Source: Lysobacteraceae bacterium (lineage in GTDB: Bacteria; Pseudomonadota; Gammaproteobacteria; Nevskiales; Nevskiaceae). From it: DNA of 36,840 nt. Below are positions 17,941 to 25,816 of this stretch, in pieces. The first letter of the stretch is position 1. Each line of letters opens with the position of its first letter. The position numbers were made by a program, and so were the translations under genes. The stretch spans positions 1-36,840 of the forward strand of contig PNMW01000029.1 in the NCBI GenBank assembly GCA_013823855.1, read 5' to 3'. The notes under the pieces were generated by a model. That model saw nothing but the letters and a program-made list of their open reading frames with translations, had not been told where the DNA came from and did no database searches.

Positions 17941-18726
17941 TCAATGGGCGAGCAGCGCGCCGGACATGGCGCTGGAACCGCCGAGCGACCAGCCACCATC
18001 GACCGGCAGGATCACGCCGCTGATGTAGCCGGCCTCGTCGCTGCACAGCCACTGGGCCACCTGGGCAATTTCCTGCTTGGTGCCCCAGCGGCGCAGCGGC
18101 ACGCTGTCGGTCCAGGCCTGTTCGGCACCGGGCGTCGGCGCCAGACGGCTCATGCCTTCGGTGCCCTCGATCGGCCCCGGCGCGATGGCGTTGACGCGGA
18201 TGCCTTTCGGCCCCCACTCCATCGCCGCGGTGCGCGTCACCTGGTCGATGCCGGCCTTGGCGGCGCAGACGTGGATCTGCATCGGCGTCGGCAGCCAGGA
18301 CTGCGGCGCGCTGATGTTGACGATCGCAGCGCCCGGCTTCCTCAGATGCGGGAACGCGGCTTTCATGACGTTGAAGCAGCCGAGCAGGTCGATGTCGATC
18401 ACCGTCTTGAAGCCGTTGGCCGACAGGTTCTCGGCCTCCGACACGAAGTTGCCGGCCGCTCCGGAGATCAGCACGTCGATCGCGCCCCACTGGGCGGCCG
18501 TCGCTGCCATCGCGGCATCGAGGGCTTCGATGCTGCGGACGTCGGCGGCAAAGCCGATCGCTTCGCCGCCCTTGGCCTTGAGCTGGGCGACGGCGGCGTC
18601 GACCTTGTCCTGCTTGCGGCTCAGCACCGCCACCCGGGCACCGGCGGCGACGAAGCTTTCGGCGATGCCGAAGTTGATGCCGGTGGTGCCGCCGGCGACG
18701 AACACCACCTTGTTCCTGAAATGCAT
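17941..18726 (-). CDS. SDR of the 2,4-dienoyl-CoA reductase (DECR2-like) type
   Basis: A 261-residue SDR with the cofactor loop VAGGTTGINFGIAESF near residues 9-24 and the adenine-pocket residues ADVRSIEA. The usual catalytic YxxxK is replaced by HVCAAKAG: the Lys is kept and the Tyr is missing. This, with the following AMEWGPKGIRVNAIAPGPIEGTEG, is what is seen in peroxisomal-type 2,4-dienoyl-CoA reductases, which use other residues for protonation and reduce 2,4-dienoyl-CoA with NADPH in unsaturated fatty-acid beta-oxidation. AGGAG lies about 8 nt before the ATG. It is downstream of, and on the same strand as, the P450/rubredoxin genes, while a thiolase lies across the divergent promoter. 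A beta-oxidation role is inferred from similarity and context. Confidence 0.82.
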   Translation of the reverse strand: MHFRNKVVFVAGGTTGINFGIAESFVAAGARVAVLSRKQDKVDAAVAQLKAKGGEAIGFAADVRSIEALDAAMAATAAQWGAIDVLISGAAGNFVSEAENLSANGFKTVIDIDLLGCFNVMKAAFPHLRKPGAAIVNISAPQSWLPTPMQIHVCAAKAGIDQVTRTAAMEWGPKGIRVNAIAPGPIEGTEGMSRLAPTPGAEQAWTDSVPLRRWGTKQEIAQVAQWLCSDEAGYISGVILPVDGGWSLGGSSAMSGALLAH

Positions 18727-18811
18727 CCTGTGCTCCTGTTGTTGACCGGCGCTGGCGCCGAGCGCGGGCGTCGACGTGGTGCGGCCCGATGGGGCGGTAG
18801 GCTTCTTTCGC

Positions 18812-19219
18812 TCAGCGTCCGAACAGGCGCCACTGCCAGAGCAGCAGCAACGGCATGGCGACGATCTCGACGGCGATGGCGAACACCACGAAGCCGTGGC
18901 CGACGGTCGAGGCCGGGAAGCCGAACTGAACCACCGAGGCAACCCGGCCGAGGCCGCCGAGAAACACGATCAGCAGCGCGCCGCGCAGGATCGCGACCTG
19001 CTTCGACAGATCGCCCAGGCAATGCCAGAGCAGCGCCCCGAAGCCGAACCAGATCGCGCCGAGGTAGCGGATCTGGCTGTTCAGCAGCGGATCGCCATAG
19101 CCTTCCTCGAGGGCGGCACCGATGGTCTGCTGGGCGGCAAGGCCGAGCAGCACGTCGATGCTGCCGGTCAGCAGGGCGAGCAGCGCGAGCGCGCGGATGA
19201 CAGCGCGAAATGCAGTCAT
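18812..19219 (-). CDS. Small four-helix membrane protein, DUF4345-like
   Basis: A 135-residue protein with four hydrophobic segments (about residues 7-28, 50-70, 78-95 and 105-128). The short motif GDPLLNSQIRYLGAIWFGFG between helices 1 and 2 is typical of DUF4345-type membrane proteins, whose function is unknown. The start at 19219 has GGAG 8 nt upstream; a start six codons earlier is less well placed. It lies between rubredoxin (121 bp upstream) and the DECR-like SDR (85 bp downstream), all on the minus strand. Membership in a P450 operon is possible but not proven because a strong hairpin lies between it and rubredoxin. Confidence 0.75.
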   Translation of the reverse strand: MTAFRAVIRALALLALLTGSIDVLLGLAAQQTIGAALEEGYGDPLLNSQIRYLGAIWFGFGALLWHCLGDLSKQVAILRGALLIVFLGGLGRVASVVQFGFPASTVGHGFVVFAIAVEIVAMPLLLLWQWRLFGR

Positions 19220-19254
19220 GAGATGTACTCCGGTCATTGCCGCGGACGTCGCCC

Positions 19255-19281
19255 CGCCACGCCGGCGGAGCCGGCATGGCG
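19255..19281. terminator. GC-rich hairpin after rubredoxin
   Basis: Arms CGCCACGCCGGC and GCCGGCATGGCG pair except for one C-A mismatch, around a 3-nt loop. The hairpin lies 60-86 bp beyond the rubredoxin stop (minus strand) and just upstream of the DUF4345 gene. There is no T-run, so it may be a processing or attenuating hairpin rather than a full terminator. Confidence 0.4.
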
Positions 19282-19340
19282 CACCCGGGGCAGCCGTGCC
19301 GGCCTGCCCGCGTCGACGCCCTGGATCGGCGCGAGGCCGC

Positions 19341-19520
19341 TCAGTCTTCGAGCAGCACGTATTCGGATTTGGGTGCGCCGCAGGCCATGCACAGCCAGTC
19401 TTCGGGCACGTCGGCCCAGCGGGTGCCGGGAGCGATGTTGAACTCGGGCACGCCGAGTTCCTCGTCGTAGATCTCGCCGCAAAGGATGCACTGGTACTTC
19501 AGATAGGGCTGGGTGTTCAT
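19341..19520 (-). CDS. Rubredoxin (59 aa)
   Basis: A 59-residue one-iron electron carrier. Cys11-x-x-Cys14 (QCILCGEIYDE) and Cys44-x-x-Cys47 (WLCMACGAPKSEY) form the FeS4 site. The aromatic residues (Tyr9, Trp35, Trp42) and the PEDW signature are in the usual places. Length and pattern match stand-alone rubredoxins, including those serving AlkB-type alkane monooxygenases. The start follows the P450 stop by 18 bp on the same strand, so the two are almost certainly co-transcribed. Bacterial P450s normally take electrons from a ferredoxin, so this pairing is unusual. Rubredoxin may feed the P450 directly, or serve another oxygenase. No rubredoxin reductase is in the window. Confidence 0.93.
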   Translation of the reverse strand: MNTQPYLKYQCILCGEIYDEELGVPEFNIAPGTRWADVPEDWLCMACGAPKSEYVLLED

Positions 19521-19538
19521 CGTTCTTTCCTTGCCCGC

Positions 19539-20828
19539 TCAGGCCAGCGTGTAGTTGATCGGGACGGACTTCGGTCCGCAGACGAATTCGGATTCCGCGA
19601 ACTTGCCCGGCGCGGCCATCTCCACCGATGCCAGCCTGGGCAGCAGTTCCTCCCAGAGGATCTTCATTTCCAGCCGCGCCAGATGCTGTCCCAGACAGAT
19701 GTGCGGGCCGTAGCCGAAGCCGATGTGCCGGTTCGGGCTGCGTTCCGGATCGAACCTGAACGGCTCCGGGAAGGCGTCCTCGTCGCGGTTGCCGGAGACG
19801 TACGACAGGTACAGCAGGTCGCCCTTCCTGATCTGCTGGCCGCGAAGCACGTAGTCCTCGGTGGCTGATCGCACGAACTGCTGCACCGGGCTGGTCCAGC
19901 GGATGGTTTCTTCGACGAAGCCCGGAATCAGGCTTGGCTGGTCCCTTACCTTGCGGAAGATGTCGGGGTTTTCGGCCAGGGTCCACATGCCCATCGCGGT
20001 GGTCGCCGAGGTGGTGTCGTGGCCGGCGGTCGAGGCGATCACCAGGTAGCTGATCATGTTCCGCTCGTTCATCGGGCAGCCGCCGATCTTGCCGTTGGCG
20101 ATCACCGAGGTCAGGTCGTTGACCGGGCATTGCTGCCGCGCATGGATCATCGACTCGTAGTAGCTCTTGAACTCGTTGTAGACGATGTCCCAGGTCTTGA
20201 TGATTTCCTGCGGGTCGGTGATGTTCGCGCCCGGCCGGCACAGGTCCGGATCGGCGTAGGTGAACAGCCAGTGGGTCAGGTCCAGCATTTTCTGGTGGTC
20301 CTGCTTCGGCACGCCGATCAGGCTCAGCACGATTTCCGCCGGATAGCGGAACGCCAGTTCGGTCGCGAAGTCCGCGCCCTGCCCCTTGGCCAGGAATTCG
20401 TCGATGTAGCGGCGCGCCGTTTCCCGGATCTGTGGTTCCAGCTTGGCGATCGCCTGCGGATAGAAGTGCGGCTGGGTCACGGCACGATGCTCGGCGTGCT
20501 CGGGATCATCCATGTGGACCAGCGTCTTGAAGATCGTCGGCAGGCCACCGGTGTAGTTGCGCATCAGCTGCTCGGCCAGCTGCGAGGCCAGGGTCTTCGA
20601 GCGGTCGGCGCTGTGGAAGATGGCGTCCTGGCGAGTGATCTCGCGGATGTCGTCGTACTTGGTGACGATCCAGTGCGGGTCGTAGCCCGGCACTTCGGCC
20701 ACGGCCAGCGGGTAATCCTTGCGCAGCCGCGTGAACAGCTGGTCGATCACTTCGCGCTTGCCGATGCCGAAGGTGGCGGGATTGAAGGCAGGAGCGATCA
20801 GCTCCGTCGGGATTCTTGGCGCAGTCAT
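19539..20828 (-). CDS. Cytochrome P450 monooxygenase (soluble bacterial class)
   Basis: A 429-residue haem-thiolate monooxygenase without a membrane anchor. The I-helix oxygen motif is ASTAGHDTTSATT (about 260-272), the K-helix ExxR is EETIRW, the PERF-like region is FRFDPERSP, and the haem loop FGYGPHICLGQH places the thiolate at Cys378. The overall form resembles bacterial P450s that hydroxylate steroids, terpenoids or fatty acids; I cannot assign a CYP family from sequence memory. The start has GAGGAG about 10 nt upstream. It is the first gene of a minus-strand unit with rubredoxin 18 bp behind. A MerR regulator is divergent across a 249-bp region with palindromes, and a thiolase and DECR-like SDR nearby point to breakdown of a hydrophobic acyl or terpenoid compound. 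Confidence 0.94.
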   Translation of the reverse strand: MTAPRIPTELIAPAFNPATFGIGKREVIDQLFTRLRKDYPLAVAEVPGYDPHWIVTKYDDIREITRQDAIFHSADRSKTLASQLAEQLMRNYTGGLPTIFKTLVHMDDPEHAEHRAVTQPHFYPQAIAKLEPQIRETARRYIDEFLAKGQGADFATELAFRYPAEIVLSLIGVPKQDHQKMLDLTHWLFTYADPDLCRPGANITDPQEIIKTWDIVYNEFKSYYESMIHARQQCPVNDLTSVIANGKIGGCPMNERNMISYLVIASTAGHDTTSATTAMGMWTLAENPDIFRKVRDQPSLIPGFVEETIRWTSPVQQFVRSATEDYVLRGQQIRKGDLLYLSYVSGNRDEDAFPEPFRFDPERSPNRHIGFGYGPHICLGQHLARLEMKILWEELLPRLASVEMAAPGKFAESEFVCGPKSVPINYTLA

Positions 20829-20948
20829 CGATTGTTTCTCCTCAGCACTGGAACAACGCCCGGCTATTTCGGCCGCCCAAGCAGGGCCGAGCGGAAGCCT
20901 TGACTTGGGTCTCCCCCATAGGGAGGCGATAATTTATGCGTTCATCAT

Positions 20949-20981
20949 AAACGCGTTATTGCGTATGTCGTCAACGCGTTT
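20949..20981. promoter_or_regulatory. Two AACGCGTT palindromes in the P450/merR control region
   Basis: The self-complementary octamer AACGCGTT occurs at 20950-20957 and 20973-20980, 23 bp apart. It extends to 9-bp inverted arms (AAACGCGTT ... AACGCGTTT). An AT-rich segment with TTTATG ... CATAAA arms lies just before (about 20933-20951). The cluster is upstream of the P450 start on the minus strand and of merR on the plus strand, the place for a shared operator. Binding by the adjacent MerR protein is inferred. Confidence 0.5.
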
Positions 20982-21028
20982 TTGGAAAAGACTTGGCAGG
21001 AATCCGGCAAATCGTTGAATTGCCTAAC

Positions 21029-21077
21029 GATTAAACTGCGCACAGCCGGACAGGACGCCGGTGATTAAGCTACGCAC
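21029..21077. promoter_or_regulatory. 15-bp direct repeat ending at the merR start codon
   Basis: GATTAAACTGCGCAC (21029-21043) and GATTAAGCTACGCAC (21063-21077) match at 13 of 15 positions, 34 bp apart. The second copy abuts the ATG at 21078. No Shine-Dalgarno sequence precedes that ATG, so the copy cannot be a ribosome site. It may be an operator half-site pair or part of a leaderless promoter. Confidence 0.45.
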
Positions 21078-21770
21078 ATGAAAATGCGGGATCTTGAACA
21101 ACGAACCGGGGTCAGCCGCGAAATCATCCGTGTCTACCTGCGCCACGGGCTGATGCCCGAGCCGCACCGGCCCAAGGCCAACGTCGCCGACTACGGCGAG
21201 GAACACGTGCGCAGCGTGCTGGCGATACGCCAGCTGCAGAAGGAAAAAAAGCTGCCGCTGGAGCGGATCCGGCGTGCCATGGATGGCGATACCGAGGCGA
21301 TGCCGGTCGATGCCAGCGCCTTCCCGCATCTCGACAGCCTCATCGCCGCCCGTGCCGGGGTCAATGACGACCAGATTCCGCTCGCCGCACTGGCGGCCCG
21401 CAATCCGCACGCCGAAGCGGATGCCCGGGTCCTCGCCAGCGTTGGCGCGGTCAAGCTCTGCGAACATCCGAACGGTACCCAGGTCAGCCGCATCGATGCC
21501 CAGCTGATCGGCCTGTGGGCGGAAATGCGCGCCGCCGGCTTCACCGAGGAACTCGGCTTCACGCCGGACATCTGCAAGCTGCACGTCGCCGCCGCCGAGG
21601 CGCTGGCGCATCAGGAACTGGAGATATTTCTGGACCGCGTGTCCGGGCAGCGTCAGGAAGACCCGACCGCCGACATGGCGCAGGCCGCACTGACCCATCT
21701 GCTGAGCTTCTTTGGCCTGATCCGACTCAAGACGGTGCTGGCGGACCTCCGCCAGCGAACGCCACGCTAG
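21078..21770 (+). CDS. MerR-family transcriptional regulator
   Basis: A 230-residue regulator with an N-terminal MerR winged helix (MKMRDLEQRTGVSREIIRVY, then LRHGLMPEPHRPKANVADY) and the usual RxxLAIRQLQKEKKLPLERI linker helix at about 45-68. The C-terminal 150 residues are helical and carry no CxxxxxxC metal site, so it senses a small organic molecule or protein rather than a metal. It is divergent from the P450-rubredoxin genes and 77 bp before the thiolase, and is the likely switch for the whole cluster. The ATG lacks a Shine-Dalgarno sequence, hinting at leaderless translation. Its stop is followed by a hairpin. Confidence 0.85.
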   Translation: MKMRDLEQRTGVSREIIRVYLRHGLMPEPHRPKANVADYGEEHVRSVLAIRQLQKEKKLPLERIRRAMDGDTEAMPVDASAFPHLDSLIAARAGVNDDQIPLAALAARNPHAEADARVLASVGAVKLCEHPNGTQVSRIDAQLIGLWAEMRAAGFTEELGFTPDICKLHVAAAEALAHQELEIFLDRVSGQRQEDPTADMAQAALTHLLSFFGLIRLKTVLADLRQRTPR

Positions 21771-21791
21771 GGCGCAGCGCCAAACTTTCTG

Positions 21792-21834
21792 CCGGTCGGC
21801 ATCGACCGGATATTCGCGAACCTGTGGGCCCACA
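21792..21834. promoter_or_regulatory. Hairpin and 12-bp palindrome between merR and the thiolase gene
   Basis: CCGGTCG (21792-21798) and CGACCGG (21803-21809) form a 7-bp stem with a 4-nt loop shortly after the merR stop. TGTGGGCCCACA (21823-21834) is a perfect 12-bp palindrome 13 bp before the thiolase ATG. The first could attenuate read-through from merR; the second is operator-like and sits directly before the ribosome site AGGA (21837-21840). Confidence 0.4.
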
Positions 21835-21847
21835 ACAGGAATGCAGA

Positions 21848-23083
21848 ATGAACGAAGCCTGGATCATCGATGCCTGCCGCACCCCCCGCGCGATCGGCAA
21901 GCCCGGCAAGGGCGCTTTCACCGGCATCCACCCGCAGCGCCTCGGCGCGACCGTGCTCAAGGCACTGGCCGAGCGCAACCGGCTGAACACCGCCGAGGTC
22001 GACGACATCATCTGGGCGACCAGTTCGCAGCGCGGCCAGCAGGGCGGCGATCTCGGTCGCATGTCGGCGCTCGATGCCGGCTACGACCCGCGCGCCAGCG
22101 CGGTGACGCTCGACCGCTTCTGCGGCTCCGGCATCACCAGCGTCAACCTTGCAGCCGCTTCGGTGCTGTCCGGCATGGAAGACTGCGTGATCGCCGGCGG
22201 CACCGAAATGATGTCGAACTACGGCTTCGCCGGTAACGATCTGCCGGCCTTCCTCGACAACGGCAACCTGCATCTGCGCCAGCTCCATCCGCAGCCGCAT
22301 CAGGGCGTCTGCGCCGATGTCGTCGCCGCGCTCGAGGGCATCGGCCGCGAGGCCTGCGACCAGCTCGGCCTGGTCAGCCAGGAACGCGCTGCCCGCGCAA
22401 TCGGCGAAGGCCGTTTCGCGAAGAGTCTGGTGCCGGTGTACCGCGACGACGGCTCGCTGGCGCTCGATCGCGACGAGTACCCGCGCGCCGGCACCACGCT
22501 GGAAAGCCTCGCGCAGCTGAAGCCGGCATTCGGCGCCTTCGCCGATCGCCCGCTCGACGAGGCGGGCACCACCTATCGCCAGCTGGTGCGGGCGATCTAT
22601 CCGGACCTGCACTTCGAGCCGATCCACCACGCTGGCAACTCGTCGGGTGTTGTCGACGGCGCCGCCGCGCTGCTGCTGGCATCGCCGCGCTATGCGCAGG
22701 CGCAGGGCTGGACGCCGCGCGCGCGCATCGTCGCCACCGCCAATGTCGGCGACTCCCCGACCCTGATGCTCAACGCGCCGGTCCCGGCTGCGCGCAAGGT
22801 GCTCGCCAAGGCCGGGCTGACGGTCGACGACATCGACCTGTTCGAGATCAACGAGGCCTTTGCCGTGGTTGCCGAGAAGTTCATCCGCGACCTCAAGCTC
22901 GACCGCGACAAGGTCAACGTCAACGGCGGCTCGATCGCGCTCGGCCATCCGATCGGCGCGACCGGCGCGATCCTGATCGGCACCGTGCTCGATGAACTGG
23001 AGCGCCGCGATCTTCGGCGCGGCCTGGTCACCATGTGCGCCGCCGGCGGCATGGCCCCGGCAATCATCATCGAGCGTCTCTGA
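21848..23083 (+). CDS. Thiolase (acetyl-CoA C-acyltransferase)
   Basis: A 411-residue thiolase, the usual length for this family. The nucleophile Cys92 is in DRFCGSGI, His367 is in the GHPIGATG motif, and the second Cys397 is in MCAAGG, so all catalytic residues are present. NEAFA, the other family signature, is at about residue 338. It cleaves 3-ketoacyl-CoA with CoA (beta-oxidation direction) or condenses acetyl-CoA. The start at 21848 has AGGA 7 nt upstream. It follows the MerR regulator on the same strand and faces the P450 and DECR-like SDR genes across it, so it likely completes chain shortening of the oxidised substrate. No partner FadB-type gene is adjacent. Confidence 0.92.
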   Translation: MNEAWIIDACRTPRAIGKPGKGAFTGIHPQRLGATVLKALAERNRLNTAEVDDIIWATSSQRGQQGGDLGRMSALDAGYDPRASAVTLDRFCGSGITSVNLAAASVLSGMEDCVIAGGTEMMSNYGFAGNDLPAFLDNGNLHLRQLHPQPHQGVCADVVAALEGIGREACDQLGLVSQERAARAIGEGRFAKSLVPVYRDDGSLALDRDEYPRAGTTLESLAQLKPAFGAFADRPLDEAGTTYRQLVRAIYPDLHFEPIHHAGNSSGVVDGAAALLLASPRYAQAQGWTPRARIVATANVGDSPTLMLNAPVPAARKVLAKAGLTVDDIDLFEINEAFAVVAEKFIRDLKLDRDKVNVNGGSIALGHPIGATGAILIGTVLDELERRDLRRGLVTMCAAGGMAPAIIIERL

Positions 23084-23090
23084 AGCCTTC

Positions 23091-23124
23091 GCCGACGCCT
23101 GCCTCCTAGCGGCCAGGCGTCGGC
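23091..23124. terminator. Bidirectional terminator hairpin at the thiolase/TonB-like gene junction
   Basis: 11-bp perfect arms GCCGACGCCTG (23091-23101) and CAGGCGTCGGC (23114-23124) with a 12-nt loop. It begins 7 bp after the thiolase stop and overlaps the last codons of the convergent minus-strand gene. No T-run follows. Confidence 0.6.
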
Positions 23125-23924
23125 GCGGCTGCCCGGGCCGCGCCGATCGAGCGGAAGCTGTACGACGGGTCGGCGACCACCATCTCGATCGGGTACTGCA
23201 CGTCGGCGGCGTCCGGCAAGCGGAAGGTCACGCGATAGTCGACGAAGCACGGACGGCCCGGGCCAGCCCCATCGGTCGTGCGATAGCGCAGCGCCGATAC
23301 CCAGCCGCTGGCCGCCGGCTCGAAGATCGCGAGACTGGAGCTGACGAGGATCGGCTGCGCGACCCGGCCGTCGTCGTGGACATCGACGATCAGATCGACC
23401 CAGCCTTCGATACCGCGCAGTTGCGCTGGCGGCGGATACGGCGCCGTGCTCGCAGCAGGCGGCGTCTGCCAGCGTCCGGCCGGACAGCGACCGGGCCGCT
23501 CGGCATCGCCCAGTTCGTGCAGCGCGATCAGCGTGCGCCGGACCTGCAGTTTCGTGCGCGGCAGCTTGAGCGCGGCCTCGTAGACCTTCCGCGCCTCGTC
23601 ATCGCGACCCAGCGCCTGCAGGGCCGCACCCGTCTCCAGGGTCACCCAGGCGCGATCGAAAGTGGTGCTGGCGGCTGACGACGGCAGCGCCTGCAGCGCG
23701 GCGAGTGCCGCCTCGGCCACCGGACGGCTGGCGCGGTCCCCGGTTGCCGGTTGCGCCGCCAGCGACAGCGCCCGGATCAGCGCCGGCGACGGCTGCGTGA
23801 TCGGCGTGCGGCTGGCCAGCGCCGCGCGATCCTGTGCCGACAGCGGCGGTGCCGCCTGCAGACCATCGGCGATGCCGAACAAGCCGCAGACCATCAGGCC
23901 TGCACCGATGCGTGGCCGGCGCAT
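23106..23924 (-). CDS. TonB C-terminal-domain protein (energy-transducer-like) with signal peptide
   Basis: A 272-residue exported protein. A signal segment ([16 protein letters not shown]) is followed by a helical part (30-140) with a short TPR-like stretch ([20 protein letters not shown] ... ARKVYEAAL). A C-terminal TonB-like domain begins near residue 160: [20 protein letters not shown], then [14 protein letters not shown] and ALRYRT. TonB proteins normally have an N-terminal membrane anchor and a Pro-rich spacer; this one has a cleavable-looking signal and no Pro-rich spacer, so it may be a periplasmic relative rather than a true energy transducer. It is the last gene of the receptor/PepSY iron operon, starting directly at the end of the preceding gene (no gap). 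Confidence 0.8.
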   Translation of the reverse strand: MRRPRIGAGLMVCGLFGIADGLQAAPPLSAQDRAALASRTPITQPSPALIRALSLAAQPATGDRASRPVAEAALAALQALPSSAASTTFDRAWVTLETGAALQALGRDDEARKVYEAALKLPRTKLQVRRTLIALHELGDAERPGRCPAGRWQTPPAASTAPYPPPAQLRGIEGWVDLIVDVHDDGRVAQPILVSSSLAIFEPAASGWVSALRYRTTDGAGPGRPCFVDYRVTFRLPDAADVQYPIEMVVADPSYSFRSIGAARAAAPTPGR

Positions 23925-24206
23925 TCAGGCCTGCCGTCCCAGCAGCAGCACCAGCGCCCAGCCCAGCGCGATCAGCGCGCCGAGCCAGATCAGCAGGGCC
24001 GGCCACAGGCTGCTGCCGATCAGCACGATGCCCGGCGCCAGCACCAGCAGCGTCAGCACTTGCCGGGGGCGACGGGCCAGCGGTGCCGTGGTGACGACCG
24101 CGCCGCGCCGGCTGCGCAGGCGCTTGGGATCCCGGTGGCCGAGCACGAACAGCGGCAGCAGGCTGATCAGCAGCGCGATGCCGGCCGCGGTGGCAGTCAG
24201 GCTCAT
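23925..24206 (-). CDS. Small two-to-three-helix membrane protein, DUF3325-like
   Basis: A 93-residue protein: hydrophobic helix 1 (about 5-24), a basic loop HRDPKRLRSRRGA, then helices 2-3 from about residue 50 to 90. By size, order and the short basic motif it fits the small protein that accompanies PepSY and DUF3649 genes next to TonB-dependent siderophore receptors (DUF3325-like). Its role is unknown. The start overlaps the PepSY stop by 4 bp (ATGA), and the next gene begins without a gap. The family name rests mainly on context, so confidence in the domain is moderate; confidence that it is a real gene is higher. Confidence 0.7.
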   Translation of the reverse strand: MSLTATAAGIALLISLLPLFVLGHRDPKRLRSRRGAVVTTAPLARRPRQVLTLLVLAPGIVLIGSSLWPALLIWLGALIALGWALVLLLGRQA

Positions 24207-25816
24207 GCGGTCTGCACCCCGTCGGCATCGGCGGTCGCCACGACCGGCATGGCGATCGTTGCCGTCGGCCGGCGCGCGGCACTGCGCAGACACAGCAGAC
24301 CGGCGAGCAGCACGGCGACATCGATGGCGATCACCGTGACCAGGCCGTGCCCGGCGGCCGTGGTCCAGCCCGGGCCGCCGGACAGCCAGCGCGCCACCGG
24401 CGTCAGCACCAGCAGCGTTCCGGTGACGCCGAGCAGCGCGCGGCGCAGGACGTCGAGATCACGCAGCCGCCCGCCCAGCAGGCTGGCGACCACGACGCCG
24501 GCAATGAAGCTCAGGTTCTGCGCGGCGTGGATGTCGAGCCCGGACAGCGGCGCCAGAAAGCGCGCCATCGGCACCGCGGCCAGCGCCATCGGCAGGCCGT
24601 AGCCGACCCAGTGGGTGGCGCGGGCCAGAGCTTGCCAGCCGGGCTCCGAAGCACGCCGGGTGGTCCATAGCAGGATGCCGGTCAGGGTCACGTAGGCACC
24701 GGCGAAGCCGAGCGCGAACCACACCGCCTTGCTCCACAGGCCGGCGAAGTTGCCGAAGTGCAGCGGCGCCATCAGCGTGAACAGATCGTTGCCGAGCGAC
24801 GGCACCAGGCCGAAGGTCGGCTTCTGCTGGATGAAGGCGCCGCTGGCGCCGTTGTAGGTGTAGGTCGCGCCGCTGAGCTTGCCGTCCGGGGCGAACATCG
24901 ACACCGTCACCAGCGCGTCGGCGCGGCCGTAGTGGGCGATCGACACGAAACCGGCATCGCCGCCGGCGCGATCGCGGGCATCGGCGAGCATGGCGTCCAA
25001 GTCGGCGAACGGCGCCGGCGTGGCATCTTCGCTCGCCGGAGTGCCGACCACGGTCTCGATCAGCTTTTCCTGATCGCCGCCGAAGGCGACCATCGCGATC
25101 GCGGGAATCCCGAACGAGCCGGCGAAGCTGAAGAAGCTGCCGGTGAACGCCAGCACGAAGGCGAACGGCAGATTCCAGGTGCCGGCGATCACGTGGGCAT
25201 CGCGCCGGACCAGCAGCGTCTCGCGATTGCGGCGCAGGGTGAACAGCTCGCGGATCAGATGGCGGTGCACCAGGAAGCCGGTGACCGCCGCCAGCATCAT
25301 CGCCAGGCCGAGCACGCCGGTCAGCAGCAGGCCCCAGGGATCCGGCAGGTGCAGGCTGACATGCAACTCGACGAAGAAATCGGCCAGCGCCGACGGCAGG
25401 TTGCGTGCGCGGATCTCGTCGCTCCAGCCTTCGCGGCGATCGAGCACGGCCAAGGTTGCCGGATCGAGATCGAACTCCACGCCGCGGTCCAGCGGCTGCG
25501 CTTCACCGGCGCGCTGGTCGTGCTTGTGGAAGAAGCTGCGGATGCGGCCGGCCGTGTCGGGGAAAAAGAAGCTGTCCTCGTGGAACTCGGCCGGCACCTC
25601 GGCCGCCAGCCGCTTCAGCGCGGCATCGAGACCGCGCTCGAGCAACGCGGCGCCAGCCGGCGCCGGCAGCGGGGCCGACCAGGCGCCGATCTCGCGGGCG
25701 AACACCGATACCACGCCGGTCAGGATCACCGCGTACAGCAGCAGGCCGAGAAATACCGCGCTCCAGCCGTGGATCGCCAGCAGTTCCTTGGTGCGTGCCT
25801 GGGACAGGGCGATCAT
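24203..25816 (-). CDS. PepSY-TM membrane protein (siderophore/iron-uptake associated)
   Basis: A 537-residue inner-membrane protein of the PepSY-TM family. It has an N-terminal helix (IHGWSAVFLGLLLYAVILTG), a large periplasmic PepSY-containing loop, central helices with WNLPFAFVLAFTGSFFSF, a second loop, and four C-terminal helices ending in a short tail. The histidines in HGWS, ELHVSLHLPDPWG and APLHFGNF are typical of members proposed to act as ferric-siderophore reductases in the inner membrane. It overlaps the DUF3649 gene (ATGA, 25813-25816) and the downstream DUF3325-like gene (24203-24206), a strong sign of co-translation. It belongs with the TonB receptor disrupted upstream, and a Fur-box-like site precedes the operon. 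Confidence 0.9.
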   Translation of the reverse strand: MIALSQARTKELLAIHGWSAVFLGLLLYAVILTGVVSVFAREIGAWSAPLPAPAGAALLERGLDAALKRLAAEVPAEFHEDSFFFPDTAGRIRSFFHKHDQRAGEAQPLDRGVEFDLDPATLAVLDRREGWSDEIRARNLPSALADFFVELHVSLHLPDPWGLLLTGVLGLAMMLAAVTGFLVHRHLIRELFTLRRNRETLLVRRDAHVIAGTWNLPFAFVLAFTGSFFSFAGSFGIPAIAMVAFGGDQEKLIETVVGTPASEDATPAPFADLDAMLADARDRAGGDAGFVSIAHYGRADALVTVSMFAPDGKLSGATYTYNGASGAFIQQKPTFGLVPSLGNDLFTLMAPLHFGNFAGLWSKAVWFALGFAGAYVTLTGILLWTTRRASEPGWQALARATHWVGYGLPMALAAVPMARFLAPLSGLDIHAAQNLSFIAGVVVASLLGGRLRDLDVLRRALLGVTGTLLVLTPVARWLSGGPGWTTAAGHGLVTVIAIDVAVLLAGLLCLRSAARRPTATIAMPVVATADADGVQTA

